64,000 bases of DNA from a virus. The stretch is taken from positions 43,283-107,282 of IMG/VR virus record IMGVR_UViG_3300036819_000087. One strand, given 5' to 3'. Position 1 is the stretch's first letter, and each line of letters starts with the position of its first letter. Below the pieces are notes generated by a model. That model worked only from the letters and a program-made list of their open reading frames with translations. It made no database searches and was not told the origin of the DNA. This document shows, in pieces, positions 61,201 to 64,000 of the stretch. The position numbers and the translations under genes were made by a program.

Positions 61201-61584
61201 GTACACCGGGTAGAAGTTCGCCCCACTGGAGACGGTGTATTCCTCGACGGTGAACCCGGAGGTGCTGGTGCGGCCCTGGACCGCGAACGACAGCCACCCG
61301 GTCACCGGGGGGATGGCGAGCGCGTCGGGGCAAACCCACACCGCGCAACGGGACCCGGTGTAGCCGGCGCCGGAATCGGTCAGGAGCCGCCACAGGTTCC
61401 CCACCGAATCAGCGACCGACCCCGCACCCATCCCGGCCGTGTCCTGCGAGCCGAGGTTGAGACACCACGCGGCTTTGACGACCAGCAGGTTCCCGGCCGT
61501 GTTCGCTGGTGACACCGACAACGGGGCCGGGTCCCCCTCCGCGCTGGGGGTCCACGGGGTGGTTTTGACCAGGGTGAGGGTCAT
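58294..61584 (-). CDS. Large minor tail protein with CBM- and LamG-like regions
   Basis: 1096 residues. N-terminal beta-sandwich (about 1-230), a segment YELAQPESGTMTVQMNNVAG DFDP typical of siphovirus baseplate-type proteins, a carbohydrate-binding-module-like region (about 330-470, CEAETVTPNAPYSMSAWVYN), a LamG/ConA-like region (about 620-760, TFEMWFTVQ, HMVIVITSGQVSFYVNGVFQ) and a C-terminal domain (VRAARYPTAFTPILQ). The ATG at 61584 overlaps the tape-measure stop, so it directly follows the tape measure as a distal-tail/host-recognition protein. Confidence 0.75.
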   Translation of the reverse strand: MTLTLVKTTPWTPSAEGDPAPLSVSPANTAGNLLVVKAAWCLNLGSQDTAGMGAGSVADSVGNLWRLLTDSGAGYTGSRCAVWVCPDALAIPPVTGWLSFAVQGRTSTSGFTVEEYTVSSGANFYPVYDFGPWQAVQGPGTAATMTAVTGQADYVFSVAASGYNGATAPTVTGPGTGWTAAAGGTTLTPLTFSQNQIVMHSAWGAFNAGTVTAAWGYGTASTGLSACMGGLTQASAPPTITNPNYPLVYVEASFGAEPGDPTAPIFEAGWVDLTPYTLTQGETAGIHVERGRQYELAQPESGTMTVQMNNVAGDFDPQWPGSPFYCDAINSNPCFQQGIAGWSAVNSARLAASAAQTFASGQGAVSAGSLQFTGNGTTAAPGARCEAETVTPNAPYSMSAWVYNAAGWSSGVTVAINWQTAAGSAISTSTSSAAAIPAATWTQVTLTDVTPPATARLATGQVNAAGTPGTAATFWVAEAGPNQGTGPMGTGLLRLEIPVRVTAYWQGRRYPVGSGYVERWPQDWPDMPQWGMSVLTATDQVGAASSTNMPSAVQGEILCDAPYACFPFSEQYSVATNTINGVEKTASECDGLIAVNTSRTNQQTAAYHDGGAEPVETGQSLGFLGDSGTGMGCTGYSTFDMSGQRGPGAQYGPDYGLPQIGPGTGCTFEMWFTVQPIADEAGTISIMQLFQLLGQPNIASTQPNTISPGFILAAGMYFPATSGNPVTFIEATQNGVITVGTTPATLGDLVHMVIVITSGQVSFYVNGVFQNTISGTAAAGPIVGLVWGEASWPYQLAGFFNSNWNYGMAYGTVYPYLLDANRVVQHYQSGATGFAGDRIMSRFARYLAWSFAGLQPAGPGAVTDNMGLGPAYSTDGTALADSLNGDALSSGAMWFANANGNLVMLPRPAIYNLPTSVTFGDDTLLGEVPYEPAAGFDYDNTYLQNIVQATLNQGPNTLIAPVEKDQASINTYLARGPLQQTVSGSSPQDAFDRAYWSLAKYKQPSMRVRSLTVRAARYPTAFTPILQTDLADVAAVNRRPVAGPAYNLPVMIQKVTHDIGPGVWDTTYQMSPYDQEAAVLTADTGNDVLGANTLAW

Positions 61585-64000
61585 ACCGGCTTCACCACCC
61601 CCGTCACCGTGCCCGAGTTGCGGACGTTGTACCGGTAAAGCTGCGATTGGAAGATGGAGAAGAGTTTCTGGCCGTCCACGTTGACCGTGATCGTGCCACC
61701 CCCGGCGGCGGCGGCCTGGCCGCCGATGGCCTGGACGGCGGGGGTCCGCAGCGCCGCCTGCCGGACATTGAGGCTGGTGGCCAGGTTCACCCCGGCCGCC
61801 ATCTCCCGGGACGCGGCCTGGACGAGGCTGTGGCCCTGCCGGATGCCCTGCGCGAGCTGCCGGGCGATACTCAACCCCGAATACATGGGGTTCCCCGCCC
61901 CGGCCAATGGTCCTTTTTTCGCTGGTGAGAACGGCAAAAACGATTTGATTTCGGAGACGACCCCGGACACGGCCGACCCGGCCGCACCGACCATCGATTT
62001 GATGCCGTTGATCAGGCCCTGAACGATCGACTTGCCAGCGGAAAACAGGAGCCCGCCGAGGTTGCCGAGCGCGGAGCGGATCCGGCCTGGGATGGAGCGG
62101 ACGTACCCGAGCATCCGGGACGCGACCGACACGACCGCGTTGTATCCGCGATCCCACCAGCCGCGGAACAGGGAGCCGAGCTGACCGAACCAGGAGAGGA
62201 TCTGGCGGACCGCAGCGACCGCGTTCCGTACCTGGCCTTCGATGAGGCGCATCACGGCGGCGACCACGGCCGCCGCCGCATTAAACCCGGCCTTTATCAC
62301 ATTTTCGCAGAATTTAACAGCGGCCGATATTCCGGATTTGATTTGCGCCCAGTATTTGATGATAAGGACGACGGCCATTCCTATGGGGCCGGTCATAATT
62401 CCGAGGATCAATGGCCAGTGGGCTTTGACGAATCCGACGACGGCGGAGACGGCGGCGGTGACGGCGTGGAGCGCGGCCAGAAACCCCGCCTTCAAGGCGT
62501 TACCTACCGCGTTCACTACGTCACGGAACGTTTTGAAGTGGATGTAGCAGTACACCACCGCAGCCACGAGCGCGATCACAGCGGCGATGATCAGGAAAAT
62601 TGGATTGGCGTCCATGACCGCGTCGAGGACGGCCTGAGCCATCGCCCACGCCCGGGTGGCCACGGCTACGGCCATCTGGGCGACCTTCAGCGCGACGGCT
62701 TTGACCGTGGCGGCGGCCCACTGGACACCGGCCAGGGTGGCGGCGGCGGCCGACCGGGCCATCCCGGCCGCGAACTCCGCCCCGGCCGACGCGGCCGAGG
62801 CCAGCGCCGACCCGAACGACTTCAGCTTCGTCCAGGCCCCGGCCCCCATGGCGACCGCGAACCGGCCCGCCCACTGGGCGTCCTCAGCCAGCGCCGACCC
62901 GAACCCCTTCAGCCACGTCCAGCTCGACCCCCCGGCCCCGCCGATCGCCGACATCGCCGACTTGATCTTCCCGCCGAGGCTGCCCCACTTGCCGGTGCTC
63001 GCACTGGCCGCCTGGGTGGCGTCCCCGAACCCCTGCACAAAATGCTTGATGTTGGACACCCCGTGCGCGAACGGGGTGACGAACTCGGTGACGGCCTGCT
63101 TCCCCGCCTTCGCCCAGCTCAGCAGCTTGCTGCCGGTGCTGGTGACCAGCAGGATGTTCATCCCCCACTTGACCAGGGCCGGGTTGGCCTTCATGAACGC
63201 GGCGGCCAGCCCCGTGATCTGGGGAAGCGCTTTCAGCCACAGCATGTTCGACGCCGACCCGCTCATATCCTTGATGAACTGGGCGGCGACAGTCGCGAGA
63301 TTACTCAGCGTGGTGACGATGGTCGGCCCCTGGGTCCGGACCATGGTCATGAACTCCTGGAACCCTTTGGTCCCGTGGAGCCCGGCCGCCCACTTCGCGA
63401 ACCCGGCGGTCATTTTGTCCAGCCCGCCCAGCACCGTCCCCGAAAACGGCTGGAAGGTCATGAGCAGGGACCCGATACCGCGGACCACGTTGCCGATCGC
63501 GGTGGCCAGCTTCTCGATATCGGGCCCGGTGGTCTTGGCGATCGAGGAGAGGAATTTCTGGAACCCCGACGAGTTCAGGCCGTGCCCGAGCTGGCCGATG
63601 ATGTGGGTCAGCGCCTTCTCGACCGGGGGCAGCAGGACACCCATGGCCCGGAAGATCGGCGGCAGGAGCGCCAGCGCCTTGGCGATCACCCCGGCGACCC
63701 CAGGCGACGCCTTTTGCAGGAACTTGGTCCACTCGCCGGTGACCCCGTTGAGCTGTTTCTGCATTTTGCCGAGGTTGCCGGTCAGTTTCTTACCGGCCGC
63801 GTTGGCATTCTCGACCTGGGTGACGACACCCTTGACGACCAGGCCGAACACGCCGAGGCCGAGCCCGGCCGAGGCGACCCCGGACACCAGCCCGCCGGTG
63901 ACCGCGATCAGCCCAGCCGCGAGTGGCTCCAGGCTGCCGGTCGCGAACCCGGCGACCAGCCACAGCTTCTGGAGCATCCCCAGTTCCCCGAAGCCTTTCT
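61581..64000 (-). CDS. Tape measure protein, N-terminus beyond the window
   Basis: At least 806 residues and open through the right edge. Alternating Ala/Gly-rich amphipathic helices (LGLGVFGLVVKGVVTQVENA, FGSALASAASAGAEFAAGMA) and hydrophobic stretches (IFLIIAAVIALVAAVVYCYI, ILGIMTGPIGMAVVLIIKYW), with a late SFLPFSPAKKGPLAG motif, are typical of siphovirus tape measures. The LPFSPAKKGP motif is a hallmark near the C-terminal end of this family. The rest, chaperones and capsid genes should lie to the right. Confidence 0.9.
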   Translation of the reverse strand, partial: KGFGELGMLQKLWLVAGFATGSLEPLAAGLIAVTGGLVSGVASAGLGLGVFGLVVKGVVTQVENANAAGKKLTGNLGKMQKQLNGVTGEWTKFLQKASPGVAGVIAKALALLPPIFRAMGVLLPPVEKALTHIIGQLGHGLNSSGFQKFLSSIAKTTGPDIEKLATAIGNVVRGIGSLLMTFQPFSGTVLGGLDKMTAGFAKWAAGLHGTKGFQEFMTMVRTQGPTIVTTLSNLATVAAQFIKDMSGSASNMLWLKALPQITGLAAAFMKANPALVKWGMNILLVTSTGSKLLSWAKAGKQAVTEFVTPFAHGVSNIKHFVQGFGDATQAASASTGKWGSLGGKIKSAMSAIGGAGGSSWTWLKGFGSALAEDAQWAGRFAVAMGAGAWTKLKSFGSALASAASAGAEFAAGMARSAAAATLAGVQWAAATVKAVALKVAQMAVAVATRAWAMAQAVLDAVMDANPIFLIIAAVIALVAAVVYCYIHFKTFRDVVNAVGNALKAGFLAALHAVTAAVSAVVGFVKAHWPLILGIMTGPIGMAVVLIIKYWAQIKSGISAAVKFCENVIKAGFNAAAAVVAAVMRLIEGQVRNAVAAVRQILSWFGQLGSLFRGWWDRGYNAVVSVASRMLGYVRSIPGRIRSALGNLGGLLFSAGKSIVQGLINGIKSMVGAAGSAVSGVVSEIKSFLPFSPAKKGPLAGAGNPMYSGLSIARQLAQGIRQGHSLVQAASREMAAGVNLATSLNVRQAALRTPAVQAIGGQAAAAGGGTITVNVDGQKLFSIFQSQLYRYNVRNSGTVTGVVKPV

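Noticed and set aside
59107-61512. 801-codon plus-strand open frame
   Set aside because: Antisense to the large tail gene; Gly/Arg/Ala/Pro-rich with no motif and explained by high G/C. The minus frame has recognisable tail domains.
61585-62157. 190-codon N-terminal extension of the large tail gene
   Set aside because: Overlaps the tape-measure gene in another frame, Arg/Pro/Gly-rich, and an ATG overlapping the tape-measure stop gives a natural start.
1-64000. CRISPR array
   Set aside because: The only regularly spaced repeats are the 14-bp iterons at 31339-31511, which are too short, imperfect and inside a gene.
1-64000. tRNA genes or a tRNA-derived attachment site
   Set aside because: No cloverleaf or GGTTCGA-type T-loop was recognised; a tRNA scan could confirm this.

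Overview
The window is about 70% G+C, with strongly G/C-biased third codon positions and tightly packed genes that often overlap by 4 bases (ATGA/GTGA). It carries actinobacterial families: WhiB, a DUF574-type S-adenosyl methyltransferase, an Scr1/DUF5753-type XRE regulator, a GntR/UTRA regulator and a DUF2637 (SpdB-like) membrane protein. Most of it reads as one large temperate siphovirus-like element, either a prophage or a phage-plasmid, of an actinobacterium. It is cut at both ends: a ParB-like gene runs off the left edge and the tape-measure gene runs off the right edge. No tRNA, rRNA, CRISPR array or IS element was recognised.

Layout. 1-14160 (minus strand): a ParB-like start, small zinc proteins, an HNH nuclease and a RapZ-C-like protein. 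These are followed by a block that resembles an actinobacterial conjugation module: DUF2637 protein, FtsK/TraB-type translocase, two membrane proteins, an SLT-type transglycosylase, an NlpC/P60 hydrolase, WhiB and excisionase-like HTH proteins. 14352-20128 (plus): GntR regulator, GNAT acetyltransferase, a 600-bp structured intergenic region, a promoter-driven operon of small proteins, and a DUF574 methyltransferase. 20485-22888: a small zinc ribbon, a proline-rich membrane protein and two divergent HTH regulators. 23050-40915 (plus): the early/DNA-metabolism arm, with a RecT/Bet annealing protein, an XF1762 protein, a VUT/YhhQ transporter next to a DpdA-like transglycosylase (probable 7-deazaguanine DNA modification), DUF1643, a C5 cytosine methyltransferase with a second gene nested inside it, a replication initiator containing iterons and a DnaA-like box, an SPPY-type DNA methyltransferase, and two secreted proteins, one collagen-like. 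40879-44682 (minus): small genes, an endonuclease VII-like HNH protein and a tyrosine integrase. 44896-47721: the switch region, with a small secreted peptide carrying three YLYHG motifs, an XRE protein, an Scr1/DUF5753 regulator, and a divergent pair around a dyad operator. 47796-64000 (minus): lysis and tail genes, comprising a holin-like protein, GH25 endolysin, a sugar-modification/glycosyltransferase cassette, two large tail proteins with C1q-, CBM- and LamG-like regions, and the tape measure.

How it may work together. The integrase, XRE/DUF5753 pair and HTH proteins would control lysogeny. RecT, the initiator with its internal iterons, and the three DNA-modifying activities would replicate and protect the DNA. 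The tail, lysin and holin-like genes form the late module, whose capsid and terminase part would lie to the right of the window. The translocase plus wall hydrolases suggest a second, conjugation-like transfer route. A 10-bp sequence, CAACCGAGGA, sits just before the start codons of at least eleven otherwise unrelated genes on both strands and may coordinate their translation.

The strongest candidates for undescribed biology are the YLYHG peptide beside the integrase, the dual-coding methyltransferase locus, the iteron array inside the initiator gene, and the start-associated repeat.
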